Below, piece by piece: positions 1 through 9,371 of a stretch of 64,000 bases of DNA (the stretch's first letter is position 1; the number at the start of each line of letters is the position of its first letter). The DNA comes from Dokdonella immobilis (GTDB lineage Bacteria; Pseudomonadota; Gammaproteobacteria; Xanthomonadales; Rhodanobacteraceae). The stretch lies in the NCBI RefSeq assembly GCF_900115085.1, contig NZ_FOVF01000001.1, positions 124,001-188,000 of the forward strand. The letters are read 5' to 3'. Below the pieces are notes generated by a model, which worked only from the letters and a program-made list of their open reading frames with translations, did not search any database and was not told the origin of the DNA. The translations under genes were made by a program, and so were the position numbers.

Positions 1-24
1 CGACCGCGTGGCCGGGAACCGGAT

Positions 25-101
25 TGGTCGGGGTAGAGGGATTCGAACCCCCGACATCCTGCTCCCAAAGCAGGCGCGCTACCAGACTGCGCTATACCCC
101 G
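25..101 (-). tRNA. tRNA-Pro (anticodon TGG)
   Basis: The minus strand folds as a complete 77-nt cloverleaf. The 7-bp acceptor stem pairs CGGGGTA with TACCCCG, the anticodon stem CCTGC/GCAGG encloses the loop TTTGGGA, and the T-arm carries GGTTCGAATCC. The anticodon is TGG, which reads proline CCA and other CCN codons. The 3' CCA is encoded (TGG at 25-27 on the plus strand). It lies downstream of, and in the same orientation as, the Ser/Thr kinase gene. Confidence 0.97.
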
Positions 102-228
102 CCGACATCGATCCTTCAGTCCAGCCCGAAACGGTAGCGACTACCGGAAAGGCGCGGAATGGTAATGTCGCCGTCGGTTCGCGTCAATGCGAACCTGCGC
201 GCGCCCTGGCCCGCAAGGGGCCCGGCAG

Positions 229-1920
229 CTACTTGAGGCGGGCCAGTTCGGAACCGACGAGGTCCTTCAGCCATTGCGGATTGCGCTCTTCGCCGAGTTG
301 CGACTCGAGATACTTCCGATAGTCCGCTGACGACATCTTCTGCCGCATCGTCGACAGGGCCGACTTCGCCCCGCTGCGCCCGGCCGCATTGTGCGAATCG
401 AGCGAAAGCGCTTCGGCGAACGCATAGACCGCATCCTCGGCATAACCCCCGGCCAGATACTCCGAACCATCCTTGAGGCTGCGCTCGAGCGAGGCTGCCT
501 GATCGGCGTCGAGTCCTGAAACCGTCCTCCAGCTCTGGATGGGGTCAGCGGCAAACCAGGCCACGACCAGCAGCAAGGACAGCACAGCCGCGGCAATCCC
601 GCCGATCTTCCGCCAATCCGGCGCCTCGAAGGCGCGCTGGAATTCGGCAGCGTCGGCGAATCGCTGCTCGCGCGTGAACGCCAGTGCCTTTTTCAGAGCC
701 TGCCATTGCACACGCGTGAGCGAGGTCGGGCGTTCCGGACGCATGTTGTCGCTGCGCGCGATGTCGGCTCGCACATGATTGAACGGGTGTGCGCCGGCAT
801 GCATGGAGTAGATGATGCAGCCCAGCGCGTAGACGTCGTCGGCAGGCGTCGGACGCTGCCGATTGAGCATCTCGGGACTCGCGTAATCGATGGTCAGCGC
901 GAACAGGTCGTCGGCGTCGAACACCGTGTCGTATTCGCGACGCCGGGCGATACCGAAGTCGAGAATCTTCAGATCGCCGTTGCGGTCGATCATCATGTTC
1001 GACGGCTTGAGGTCGGCATGCGAGAGATCGCGCAAGTGCGCGTAACTCATGCCGGCCAGCATGCCGTGGGTCAGGTGCTTGCGTTCCTCCGCAGTCATCG
1101 GATTGGTCGCTGCCGCGCGCATGCGCGTATGCAGCGGCACGCCCTCGACGACCTCCATGGTCAGATAGACCAGCGCACCATCGCGGTCGAAGTCGAACAC
1201 CTTGACGATGTTCGGGTGGTTCAGCGATTGCGCGTTCTTGGCCTCGCGCTGGAGCGCAACGAAAGCCCGTTCGAAGCCGATCAGGCTGCCCGATATGAAC
1301 TTGATCGCGACGAACGGATCCGGGTCCAGCGCCTCCATCTTGCGGATGTCGCGGGCCCGGAACACGGCACCCATGCCACCTCGGCCGAGTTCCTCGACCA
1401 GTTCGAATCGCTCCTTGATGAAATCACCCGTCTTGGGCAGCTCGTCGCGATTAGCGGCGCTGCCCGCCGTTCGCGCCGACGACGGTGTCGCCGACTGGCC
1501 CGTGCGGGGACCCGGAACCTGCATGATCGGTGCCGCCGGCACCGACACGGAAGTCGCCGGCGGCGCCGCAGGCAGGCTGCCATGAGGAACCGAGACGTTG
1601 GTCGCCGGTGACTTCGATTCGCCACCAGCGGCATCGCTGCCCGGTCCGGGTTTGAGCATGCGCGTGGCGGCCGCTGCACTTTCGTCGGCCTTGCCGCGAT
1701 GGAGCACGACCGTCTCCGGCTCCTTGCGCTCGAGGATTCGCGTGGCGTCCTCGGCAGGGCTGGTCGAGCCCTCCCCGGACTTGGCATCTCGACCCGGCAT
1801 CAGTAGTGTCGGCGCGTCGCTGCTGTCGCCCTTGCCTTCGGCCGCAGCGGAGGACGCCGGAGATCCTCCGCTGATGACGGTTTTCTCACCGTCGTCCAGG
1901 CCCGGCTTTTCGCCGCTCAT
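229..1920 (-). CDS. membrane-anchored Ser/Thr protein kinase (PknB-like)
   Basis: A 563-residue eukaryotic-type protein kinase. Residues 1-165 are a low-complexity Ala/Pro/Ser/Thr-rich tail. The kinase domain runs from about 168 to 432: glycine-rich loop G179-R-G-G-M-G, VAIK lysine K207, catalytic loop H301-A-D-L-K-P-S-N308 and DFG at 322-324. The catalytic-loop arginine before the aspartate is replaced by Ala, so this is a non-RD type. A single membrane segment (about 439-458) is followed by a roughly 105-residue TPR-like C-terminal part that is probably periplasmic. The Thr-rich tail holds several T-x-x-L/I stretches that could be phosphorylation or FHA-binding sites; this is inference. It begins 28 bp after the autotransporter gene ends, so it is probably the last gene of that operon. 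Substrates are unknown. Confidence 0.9.
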   Translation of the reverse strand: MSGEKPGLDDGEKTVISGGSPASSAAAEGKGDSSDAPTLLMPGRDAKSGEGSTSPAEDATRILERKEPETVVLHRGKADESAAAATRMLKPGPGSDAAGGESKSPATNVSVPHGSLPAAPPATSVSVPAAPIMQVPGPRTGQSATPSSARTAGSAANRDELPKTGDFIKERFELVEELGRGGMGAVFRARDIRKMEALDPDPFVAIKFISGSLIGFERAFVALQREAKNAQSLNHPNIVKVFDFDRDGALVYLTMEVVEGVPLHTRMRAAATNPMTAEERKHLTHGMLAGMSYAHLRDLSHADLKPSNMMIDRNGDLKILDFGIARRREYDTVFDADDLFALTIDYASPEMLNRQRPTPADDVYALGCIIYSMHAGAHPFNHVRADIARSDNMRPERPTSLTRVQWQALKKALAFTREQRFADAAEFQRAFEAPDWRKIGGIAAAVLSLLLVVAWFAADPIQSWRTVSGLDADQAASLERSLKDGSEYLAGGYAEDAVYAFAEALSLDSHNAAGRSGAKSALSTMRQKMSSADYRKYLESQLGEERNPQWLKDLVGSELARLK

Positions 1921-1948
1921 GGATGCCTGCCCGCGACGTAATGGGCTT

Positions 1949-3928
1949 TCACAACGGGAACCTCACGTCGAACCGGAGCGCCCAGCGGTCCAGGTCCTGG
2001 AAACTGAAGGTCTGCATGTAACCGAAATTGAAATCGACCGTGCGCGTTCCGATCGGGCGGCTGAAGCCGAGCCCGAGTTCGGCCGTCCCGTAGCGTCGAT
2101 CGGGCTCCTGCATGTCGATCGACAAGGGCACCTGGCTGCCATCCGACCCGGCCAGCACGAATTGCGTGATCTGGTCCGGGGAAGATCCTCCGTCGGCAAA
2201 GTAGAACGCACGCAGATAGGGCCTGAAGGCCCCCACCGAGGTGGCGAAGCTGCGATCGAAGTAACCACCGACCGAGAACGAGCGGCTGTTGTTGCGACGC
2301 TCGTCGTAGCGAAGATTGAATTCCGACGGGCCGCGTTCCTGGAACGCCTCATACGTGGTCCGCAGCAGGGATATCTGCGCCTGCGGGGCAATCGTCCAGG
2401 TATTGCGCATGATCGTGTAGGTGATGCCGAAATTCGCCCCGACCTGATTGACCGTGGGGTCGCCCCTGGCGATATCGCGGCCCATCGACTGGTAACCGGT
2501 CCCCGAGGCATCGAGCTCGAGCAGTTCGACGACACGCTTCTGGCTGTAGTCGCTGCGCATGTAGCTCACCGAGCCGTCGAAGCTGAGGCCGTTCGGGGTC
2601 GAATACCCCGAATACACGAACAGCGATTTCGCGTTCGCGTCCAGGGAGCCCTGGTCGCCGGCAAAATCCGCACTCATGCTCGAGTAGCCCAGCGCCGCGC
2701 CGGCGAAGAAGCGGTCGGTGAAGCGGTAGTCGAGGCCGCTGGTCAGGCTCCAGGTATCGGACTTGAATCCGGAGTTGGAACGGCGCCGATCGCTGTCGCT
2801 CGAGCCGAGCGTCCCGTTGATCCAGAGTCCGAGCCGGGTGCCGCCGAGCAAGGTCCGCTTTTCCTCGTTGCGCGCCGACTCGTCGTCGTCCACGTTCAAC
2901 AACGAGGCCAGGCTGCCGAACGAAACCGGAATGCCGTGGCTGAGGAAGGTCAAGCCGCCGGCGCTGACGGTACCGCCCTGGTTGCCACTGCGCAGCTCGG
3001 CCAGGCGTCCACCGAGATTGTTCGTCTGCGCGGTCGCCATGGCCGGCGCCATGAACGCGATGGCCGTGGTCTCATCCGGCGCCACCGCAAGCAGGTTGTT
3101 CTCGAGGACGATGCTCGCCGCCTCACGCACATCGCTGGGCGTGGCGGGATCGGCGACGAGATCGGCAGCCGCCTGCGTGACGGAACAGCCGATCGTGCCG
3201 AAGCCGCCGCCGCCGACGGCGCAAAACTGGGTGGTCGCCGTGCTGATCTGATCCGCCGCCGGATCGATACCGGGAACGACACCGGCACCCTGCTCAATCG
3301 TGGCCTGACCCAGGATCGCGACGGCCACGATCGGCGTGCTGCTGCCGGGAATGCTGCCGACGACCGGATTGCCGTCGGCGAACGTGCCCTGGAATGAGCC
3401 TTCGGTCCGCACGATCGACAGCGTCTGGGTCCCGGTCTGGCCATTCTCGACCAGTTGCAGGCCCACCGTGGCCGAAACCGGCGGCGACGATCCGCCGCCT
3501 GCCTGACCACCGTCGAGGTTCAGCAAGGCGACCCCGGGAGTCGACAGGAAGTCGGCTCCACTCGTGGCCGACCCACCCAATGCATTGAACGGCACGAGCG
3601 CCGTGCCCTGGAGGCTCGAACAGGTCAGCGTGACATCGATGACAATGTCGCGCGACACGTCCGTGCCCCGTTGCAGCTGGATGCTTGCAATGCCGTCGTG
3701 CGGCTCGACCGTGAAGGCGAAGGCAACGCTTTCGTCGAGGCAGGCGGCGCTGGCGCCGGCCACCTTGGACTGGCTGGCATAGCTCGACGTCTGCCCGGTC
3801 TTGCGCACGACAACGAGTTCCTGAGCGGCCCAGGCCGGGACCGGCAAGGCGAGCACGAGCGGCAGCAGGACCGAGAGCGTTCGGGATACCCGCTGCGCCG
3901 GTGTCCTGCCAATGCAACGGATGTTCAT
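1949..3928 (-). CDS. autotransporter-domain outer-membrane protein
   Basis: 659 residues. There is an N-terminal signal peptide (hydrophobic run ending PAWA-A near residue 35). A passenger-like region of about 330 residues follows, with a stretch resembling a Calx-beta or similar Ig-type fold around residues 35-190. The last 270 or so residues have alternating aromatic/hydrophobic strands typical of an autotransporter beta-barrel (for example the GLDYRFTDRFFAGAALGY stretch) and end in RFDVRFPL. The start ATG (3926-3928) overlaps the stop of the large repeat gene by 4 bp, so translation is probably coupled. Known autotransporters place the N-terminal part outside the cell; the ligand or activity here is unknown. 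Confidence 0.85.
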   Translation of the reverse strand: MNIRCIGRTPAQRVSRTLSVLLPLVLALPVPAWAAQELVVVRKTGQTSSYASQSKVAGASAACLDESVAFAFTVEPHDGIASIQLQRGTDVSRDIVIDVTLTCSSLQGTALVPFNALGGSATSGADFLSTPGVALLNLDGGQAGGGSSPPVSATVGLQLVENGQTGTQTLSIVRTEGSFQGTFADGNPVVGSIPGSSTPIVAVAILGQATIEQGAGVVPGIDPAADQISTATTQFCAVGGGGFGTIGCSVTQAAADLVADPATPSDVREAASIVLENNLLAVAPDETTAIAFMAPAMATAQTNNLGGRLAELRSGNQGGTVSAGGLTFLSHGIPVSFGSLASLLNVDDDESARNEEKRTLLGGTRLGLWINGTLGSSDSDRRRSNSGFKSDTWSLTSGLDYRFTDRFFAGAALGYSSMSADFAGDQGSLDANAKSLFVYSGYSTPNGLSFDGSVSYMRSDYSQKRVVELLELDASGTGYQSMGRDIARGDPTVNQVGANFGITYTIMRNTWTIAPQAQISLLRTTYEAFQERGPSEFNLRYDERRNNSRSFSVGGYFDRSFATSVGAFRPYLRAFYFADGGSSPDQITQFVLAGSDGSQVPLSIDMQEPDRRYGTAELGLGFSRPIGTRTVDFNFGYMQTFSFQDLDRWALRFDVRFPL

Positions 3929-6900
3929 GGCGTACCCCCGATCGGCAGGACAATGGTGTTGTCGGTCGGATCGGCATCACCCGGGACGACCGCCGTGATG
4001 GTCGCGGTGGCTCCCGTGTTCAGCGCGACGAACAGAGTGGCCGCGGAGTTCGAGGGCAGGCTGGCCAGTGTGCATGCGCTTCCGGAGCAGGCAATTCCTT
4101 GCGCACTCGGTGGATTCGGGCAACTGACCGAGATGCTGCCGCCGGCGCCGGCAGTCGCCGTGCAGCCCCCCGCATAGGCCGCGAACAGCCGCAGCGCGGA
4201 TCCCGGCGAAACGGTCACTGTGGTGGCAGCGGCTCCGACCGAGGACATGTTGGCAATATCGATCAGGGCGCCGGGAATGCCCGCAGCCGAGAACGGTCGC
4301 GCATTGGCGATCGCGACGTCGACAGCCTGGGCCACCGGATTGCTCACCGTGCACGAGGTGCAGGCCGGATTGTCGGAGCCGCTGGCGTCGACCGTATTGA
4401 CTACAGCTCCACTCGCGTTGGCGGCAACCGTTGCGGAAATCTGCACACCCCGCTGGCCGACGAAGCCTGCCGCTACCGTGCAGGTCAAGGTGCTTCCCGG
4501 CATCGGCGCCAGCGTATTGCAGGCCACCCCGTTGTCGGGCTGCACCGAAATCGCGGCGACAGACGAAGGCAGGGTGTCGGTCAGGACTAGCGCAGCTCGG
4601 GTCGGACCACCGCTGTTGCTGGCCAGCACGGTCCACGCGATCGGCTGCCCCGCCCCGACCGGCGTTCCCGAAGCCGGGTTTGCGGTCTTGCTGACGGCGA
4701 GAACGGGCGCCTGCCCGACCGGAAGCGCGGAAACGGCCTGGCAGCTGCTCGGCGCACAGGTGATGTTGCTGCCCACCAGCTGAGCCCGGTTGTTTACCGT
4801 TCCCGAAGCTGTTGCCGAAACCGTCGCGTCGACCGTGTAGGTCAGCGAGGAATCGATCGGCAGGAAGCTGATGGTCTGGTTGATCGAACCCGTGCCTGAG
4901 TTCTGCGGGCAAGAAATGTCCCCGGTCGAACTGCAGGTCCAGGCGAACGACGACAACCCGTTCGGGATGGCGTCGGAGAACTGCACCGCCGTGGCCTCTT
5001 CAGTACCCGAATTGGCGATGTTGATCGTGTAGCGGACATTTCCGCCAGGATCCAGGGTGCTGCGGTCGGCCGTCTTGCTGATGTTCAGCCTTGCAGGCGG
5101 AGGCGCGACGCTGGGCAGCGAGAGGGTGACCAGACAACTGGCCGGTACACAGCCAAGCACGCCATCGGGCGCGGAGGGCTGCCTGGGCTGCCCGCCGAAC
5201 TCGGCACCGCCCTGGAAATCGACCGAAGGCGGCAGCGTGGAAGCGGCTACCGCGTCTATCGTGTAGGTGATGGTCGAGCCTCTCGGGATGAAGCTGATCA
5301 GATCGAGAATCGGCCCACTCCCGGACGGCGAGCAGAAAGCCTTTCCTGTAGCTACGCAGGTCCAGCTCGAAAAGATGAATTCGGGAGGTTCGACCGTGAA
5401 CAGATTGATGCCAAACTGGTCGCCACCGCCCGTGTTCTCGACGCGATACGTGTACTGGACCGAACCGCCAGGGACGATCTGGCTCACGTCCGCATCGAGG
5501 GTCAGGGTCAGTTGGTCTTCGCCCGGAATCGACAGCGGGACAGTGCAACTGACGGGGACGCACAGGATCGGCGAAGTGACGTTGACACCGACCAGGTAAT
5601 CCACCGACGGCTGAACGTTGCTGCCGGTCTGCGCTGCGACCGAAAACGTCACCGTCGACCCATCGGGCATCCCGGTGAGCAATTCGTTGATGGGTCCGGA
5701 GCCGCTTGGCGAATTGCATGTCGCGCCGCCGGAGGCGACGCAGGTCCAGGTCGACGAGGCGATTTCCGGCGGCTCCACGCTGAAGGCGGGCACGTCAATC
5801 ACGCCGAGACCGCTGCTGGCGGAGATCGTGAAGGTGTAGTTGATCGTGCTGTTCGGTACCGCCGTGAACGTATCCGCCTGCAGATCGAGGGTTACTTCGG
5901 CGCCGCCGAGCAACTCGGTCGGCAGTGCCGAGACGGCCTCGCAACTGACCGGCGCACACGTATCACCGGGGGCTGGCGTGAGATCGGCGGTCAGCCTTGC
6001 CTCGGCACCGGGATGGCTGTCGACGTGACCGACCACCGTGAAGACCAGGCGGCCCGCCGCGACCGGACGATCCCCGCTGTCCGGATCGTAGACGGCCAGG
6101 GACTTGACGCTCTGGCTGATCGGGCCGACGCCCTCGGCCGCCGGGCATTCGATGCCTGCGCAGGTCCAGCTCACGATCGAAAGACCATCGCCCGGAAGCG
6201 GATTGGCGATCTGGAAATCGTTGGCAACCTCCGCGCCGAGATTGCGCACGTCGATGGTCCAGACGGGGTCCGAATTCGCCGGCGCCCAGGCCCGGGCCGA
6301 CTTCAACTGCACGTCCAGGTGAGCAGCCGGCACGGTAGCCACGGGCAGTTCGGTCGTGGCCGCACAGTCGTCGGCGCAATGACCGCCGGCCGGTGGCGTG
6401 GCGGTCGCCACCGCGCTGATGCTGGCTGGCGCATTCTCACCGAGCACCGCTCTTATCGAATAACTCACGGAGCTGTCCGAAGGCATGGCTGCGATCGCCT
6501 CATCGATCGCACCGCTGGCCGAGGTCCTCGGGCAGACAGCCCCGGCAAATCCCGTGCAGGTCCAGTCGAATCGCTCGACACCGTCGGGCAGTGGCACGTT
6601 GAGCAGTGCGCCATTGGCGGGGCTGCCAAGATTCTTCAGCTCGAGCAGGTAGTGGGCGACCCCACCGGCCAGCAACTGATGCTCGGCGGCGGATTGGCTC
6701 AGAGCGAGAAAGGGCTGCAGGCCCGTCTCGACACGGTCGACACACGGGGTTGCACTGAGTGGGTCGCTGGCGCTGCGATGGCAGCGACCGCCTGCCGAAG
6801 GCAATGCCATCAGCACCGTGGAGATGCTTGGTGGCGGATCCTCGGCAACGCGCCCAGTGATGCGGTACTGAAGGCCCGAGCCCGCGGGCATCGACCCAAG

Positions 6901-8844
6901 CACGCTCGTGACCTTGCCATGGCCACTGGATGCGGGACATCCGATACCGAGACCGGTACATACCCAGCTGGCCGAGGAGAATCCGGTCGGAACACCGTTG
7001 TCGATGCGGACATCGGACGCATCCGCGCCGAAGTTGAACACTTCAAGCGTGTAATCGGCACTCCCACCCGAACTGAGGTTGCCCTCCAGTCGCGACTGTT
7101 CGAGTGCAAGCACGGGCACACTGGAAAGCTCCACCGTCGCCACGCATGGACCCGTCGAACCCGACTGGCTCCGGCAGCCGAGGCTGGATTCGGCCGGGGT
7201 TTCAAGCCGGGCCTGGCTAATGATGATGGACGGCGGGGACGGACCGACCGTGGCCGCCAGCGAATAGACCAGTCGTGCCGAAGGGGCCAGTTCCGGTATC
7301 AGTTGATGCAAAGGTCCGCTGCCCGATGCGGTTGGGCAGTGGCCGGGGCTGTCACCCGCATCACAGGACCAGGACGCAAACGATTCGATTCCTGCAGGCA
7401 ACGGCATGTCGAGCACGACATCGCGGGCCGACGCACCGGCCGAATCGTTGCCGACGACGATCGTGAAGTTCACTTCGTCCCCGGCGCGGGCGCCGAGCCG
7501 ATCCACGACCTGGGAAATGCTCAGGAACCCGTTTTCGATGATCGGGGCCGCGAGATCATCGCACGGCGGCTGGAGCTCGGAGATGCCGCAGACACCCCCG
7601 GAAGGCGGCGTCACCGCCATGCGCAGGCCACTGCTGCCGGGCAGCGGCATGGACCGACGGGCGAGCACATCGAACTGGAGCCGACCCGAAGCAGGCCAGT
7701 TCGCTATCGTCTGGTGGATCGGACCATTGCCACTGTCTTGCGCGCAGGTCGCGCCATGGCCCGTGCAAGTCCAGCTCAGGCTGGCCACGCCATCGGGCAG
7801 TTCCAGGGCAACGTGGCTGCCGCCAGCGCTGCTGCCGCGATTTTCCAGTACGAAGCGATTGGCAACGGCGAAGCCGTCGGCACTGTAATCAGGTGTCCTG
7901 CTGACAAGGATCCACGGTCGCGTGGCGAGAGCGAGCCTGGCCGTGCATGGCGAAGACGCCACGGCCGCACCCTGCCGGCCCATCGAACAGCTGCCCCCGT
8001 AGGGCGGAACAGCGACGACGGACTGCACGACCTTGCCAGGCGGACTGGCGGCCACTTTCGAAGTGACCACGAACGTGACTTCCCCGCCCGAAAAATCGCC
8101 CAGCACCTGGTTGATGTCACCGGTTCCCGAAGCGGCCGCACAGGCTCCTCTGCCGGACTGGCAGGTCCACGTGCTCTCGACCAGCCCCCTGGGAACCGGG
8201 CTGCGCAGGACGGTACCGCTGGTACTCGTGCGCGAATCGGCGGCATCGACCCGAATCGTGTAGGCGACCCTCTGGCCGGGCGCGAGCGCCGTTGCCGAAG
8301 ACTGCACGTCCAGGTCCAGGTTCGCCCCGGTCGGCAGCAACAACGTGGAACGACAGGGCGGGGTTTCTGCCGCGGCGCAGGCGGACCCCGCCGGCAGACT
8401 TGCCAGGGCCAGAAGACGAACGAATGCCGGCGGTGCCGCGCCGACATCGGCGTCGATGGAGAATTCGAGCCTGCCCCCGGCGACAAGGCCTTGCAGCGCC
8501 TCGTCCAGGTCACCGTTGCCGGTTGCATGGGCGCAGGATGCGCCACGACTCGCAACGCACCGCCAGGACCGATTGCTGAGGCCCTGCGGGCTGGAAACCA
8601 GCAACCTCGCCCCCTGCGGACTACCACCCGAATTCTCGACGACAACGGTGTACCGGCCCAAGGAAGCCGGCTCGAGACGGCCCGCCGGTGCGCTGATCGC
8701 CAGCGCGATTCTTGGAGCCGCTGGCGGCGCTGGCATCTCGGCGCCGGCGCCCGTGGCGAACAGGACTGCGCTCCACCCGAACATCTGGACCAGCATCGAT
8801 CTGGCACTTCGGCTCTTCGCCATGCATCTGGATTCGTCAGCCAT
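3925..8844 (-). CDS. giant exported DUF11-type repeat protein with paired cysteines
   Basis: 1639 residues. An N-terminal signal sequence ends near GAGA-E. The rest is a tandem array of roughly 110-130-residue Ig-like modules of the DUF11 conserved-repeat type (phrases such as KTADRSTLDPGGNVRYTI, then NSG and D-x-x-P-x-G). At least ten modules carry the signature (S/T/D/A)-W-x-C followed by a second cysteine and S-G-x-G-x-(I/L), which suggests one disulphide per module. The last 300 or so residues are more divergent and have no recognisable anchor. The start ATG is supported by GGAGAG eight bases upstream. It is coupled to the autotransporter gene by a 4-bp overlap. Probable role: surface or secreted adhesin-like protein, inferred from architecture only. 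Confidence 0.85.
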   Translation of the reverse strand: MADESRCMAKSRSARSMLVQMFGWSAVLFATGAGAEMPAPPAAPRIALAISAPAGRLEPASLGRYTVVVENSGGSPQGARLLVSSPQGLSNRSWRCVASRGASCAHATGNGDLDEALQGLVAGGRLEFSIDADVGAAPPAFVRLLALASLPAGSACAAAETPPCRSTLLLPTGANLDLDVQSSATALAPGQRVAYTIRVDAADSRTSTSGTVLRSPVPRGLVESTWTCQSGRGACAAASGTGDINQVLGDFSGGEVTFVVTSKVAASPPGKVVQSVVAVPPYGGSCSMGRQGAAVASSPCTARLALATRPWILVSRTPDYSADGFAVANRFVLENRGSSAGGSHVALELPDGVASLSWTCTGHGATCAQDSGNGPIHQTIANWPASGRLQFDVLARRSMPLPGSSGLRMAVTPPSGGVCGISELQPPCDDLAAPIIENGFLSISQVVDRLGARAGDEVNFTIVVGNDSAGASARDVVLDMPLPAGIESFASWSCDAGDSPGHCPTASGSGPLHQLIPELAPSARLVYSLAATVGPSPPSIIISQARLETPAESSLGCRSQSGSTGPCVATVELSSVPVLALEQSRLEGNLSSGGSADYTLEVFNFGADASDVRIDNGVPTGFSSASWVCTGLGIGCPASSGHGKVTSVLGSMPAGSGLQYRITGRVAEDPPPSISTVLMALPSAGGRCHRSASDPLSATPCVDRVETGLQPFLALSQSAAEHQLLAGGVAHYLLELKNLGSPANGALLNVPLPDGVERFDWTCTGFAGAVCPRTSASGAIDEAIAAMPSDSSVSYSIRAVLGENAPASISAVATATPPAGGHCADDCAATTELPVATVPAAHLDVQLKSARAWAPANSDPVWTIDVRNLGAEVANDFQIANPLPGDGLSIVSWTCAGIECPAAEGVGPISQSVKSLAVYDPDSGDRPVAAGRLVFTVVGHVDSHPGAEARLTADLTPAPGDTCAPVSCEAVSALPTELLGGAEVTLDLQADTFTAVPNSTINYTFTISASSGLGVIDVPAFSVEPPEIASSTWTCVASGGATCNSPSGSGPINELLTGMPDGSTVTFSVAAQTGSNVQPSVDYLVGVNVTSPILCVPVSCTVPLSIPGEDQLTLTLDADVSQIVPGGSVQYTYRVENTGGGDQFGINLFTVEPPEFIFSSWTCVATGKAFCSPSGSGPILDLISFIPRGSTITYTIDAVAASTLPPSVDFQGGAEFGGQPRQPSAPDGVLGCVPASCLVTLSLPSVAPPPARLNISKTADRSTLDPGGNVRYTINIANSGTEEATAVQFSDAIPNGLSSFAWTCSSTGDISCPQNSGTGSINQTISFLPIDSSLTYTVDATVSATASGTVNNRAQLVGSNITCAPSSCQAVSALPVGQAPVLAVSKTANPASGTPVGAGQPIAWTVLASNSGGPTRAALVLTDTLPSSVAAISVQPDNGVACNTLAPMPGSTLTCTVAAGFVGQRGVQISATVAANASGAVVNTVDASGSDNPACTSCTVSNPVAQAVDVAIANARPFSAAGIPGALIDIANMSSVGAAATTVTVSPGSALRLFAAYAGGCTATAGAGGSISVSCPNPPSAQGIACSGSACTLASLPSNSAATLFVALNTGATATITAVVPGDADPTDNTIVLPIGGTP

Positions 8845-9081
8845 GAATGTCTCTCCCCCGGCTTTTCATGATTCGATTGCAGCAGGCTTGATCGAACTGC
8901 CCCTGCCCGTCGCCCGAGCGACGGATAACCTTGTCCCGCCCCATCGCCGGCTGCCGCAGATTGGCGGGCATCAGGCGGGATTTTCGGACACGCTGGAAAC
9001 CGCCCTGGCAATGGACGCAATTGCGCCGGCTGCAGCCGGCGCAATCGCCCTACTCCCCTCCGCAGCCAGAGGATATACCCC
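8845..9081. other. intergenic stretch upstream of the repeat-protein gene
   Basis: This is 237 bp between the start of the DUF11-type gene and the inverted-repeat element. It should hold the promoter of the DUF11-autotransporter-kinase operon, but I cannot pick a convincing -35/-10 pair. The only clear structure is the palindrome at 9020-9045. No plausible gene is seen on either strand. Confidence 0.5.
9020..9045. repeat. perfect 26-bp palindrome
   Basis: The sequence is its own reverse complement over 26 bases, with half-site ATTGCGCCGGCTG. As RNA it would form an 11-bp stem with a TGCA loop. There is no T-tract on either side, so a classical intrinsic terminator is doubtful. It lies 176 bp upstream of the DUF11 gene start and 37 bp from the inverted-repeat element. 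Possible roles are a transcription terminator for the caspase-like gene, an operator or a cruciform. Confidence 0.8.
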
Positions 9082-9371
9082 TAGGCCGGCTCTGAATAAG
9101 TGGCGCAAACGTCATGGCGTTCAGAACGCTCGCCACAGGTGCTGCGTGGCGACGTGAAGGCTGGTTGCCTTGACGCGCTGCGCGGTGCCTGTGACGGGCC
9201 TTCTGGACGCCACCCTTGTTGCATTGAATCAATCGCTTGGGCGACGCCTGCCTGCGCACAGCTCCTTGTTGCGCCGCCCTGAACGACGGCCGGTCTGTCT
9301 GCGTCGTCGCGCCGCGATCTGCACGCAGGCAGGCGTCGTGACGGTTGTGCCACTTGTTCAGAGCCTCCCTA
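9082..9371. mobile_element. MITE-like non-coding element with 38-bp imperfect terminal inverted repeats
   Basis: The left end (9082-9119) and the reverse complement of the right end (9334-9371) match at 31 of 38 positions. Both begin TAGG and share GGCTCTGAA, AAGTGG and CGTCA. An internal inverted repeat has perfect 15-bp arms CGACGCCTGCCTGCG (9242-9256) and its complement (9324-9338), and a smaller GCGTTC-A-GAACGC palindrome lies at 9117-9129. No transposase is encoded. Reading frames cross it, but their peptides are Arg/His-rich and look spurious. The outermost TAG of the right end doubles as the stop codon of the caspase-like gene. Target duplications are not clear. Confidence 0.6.
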
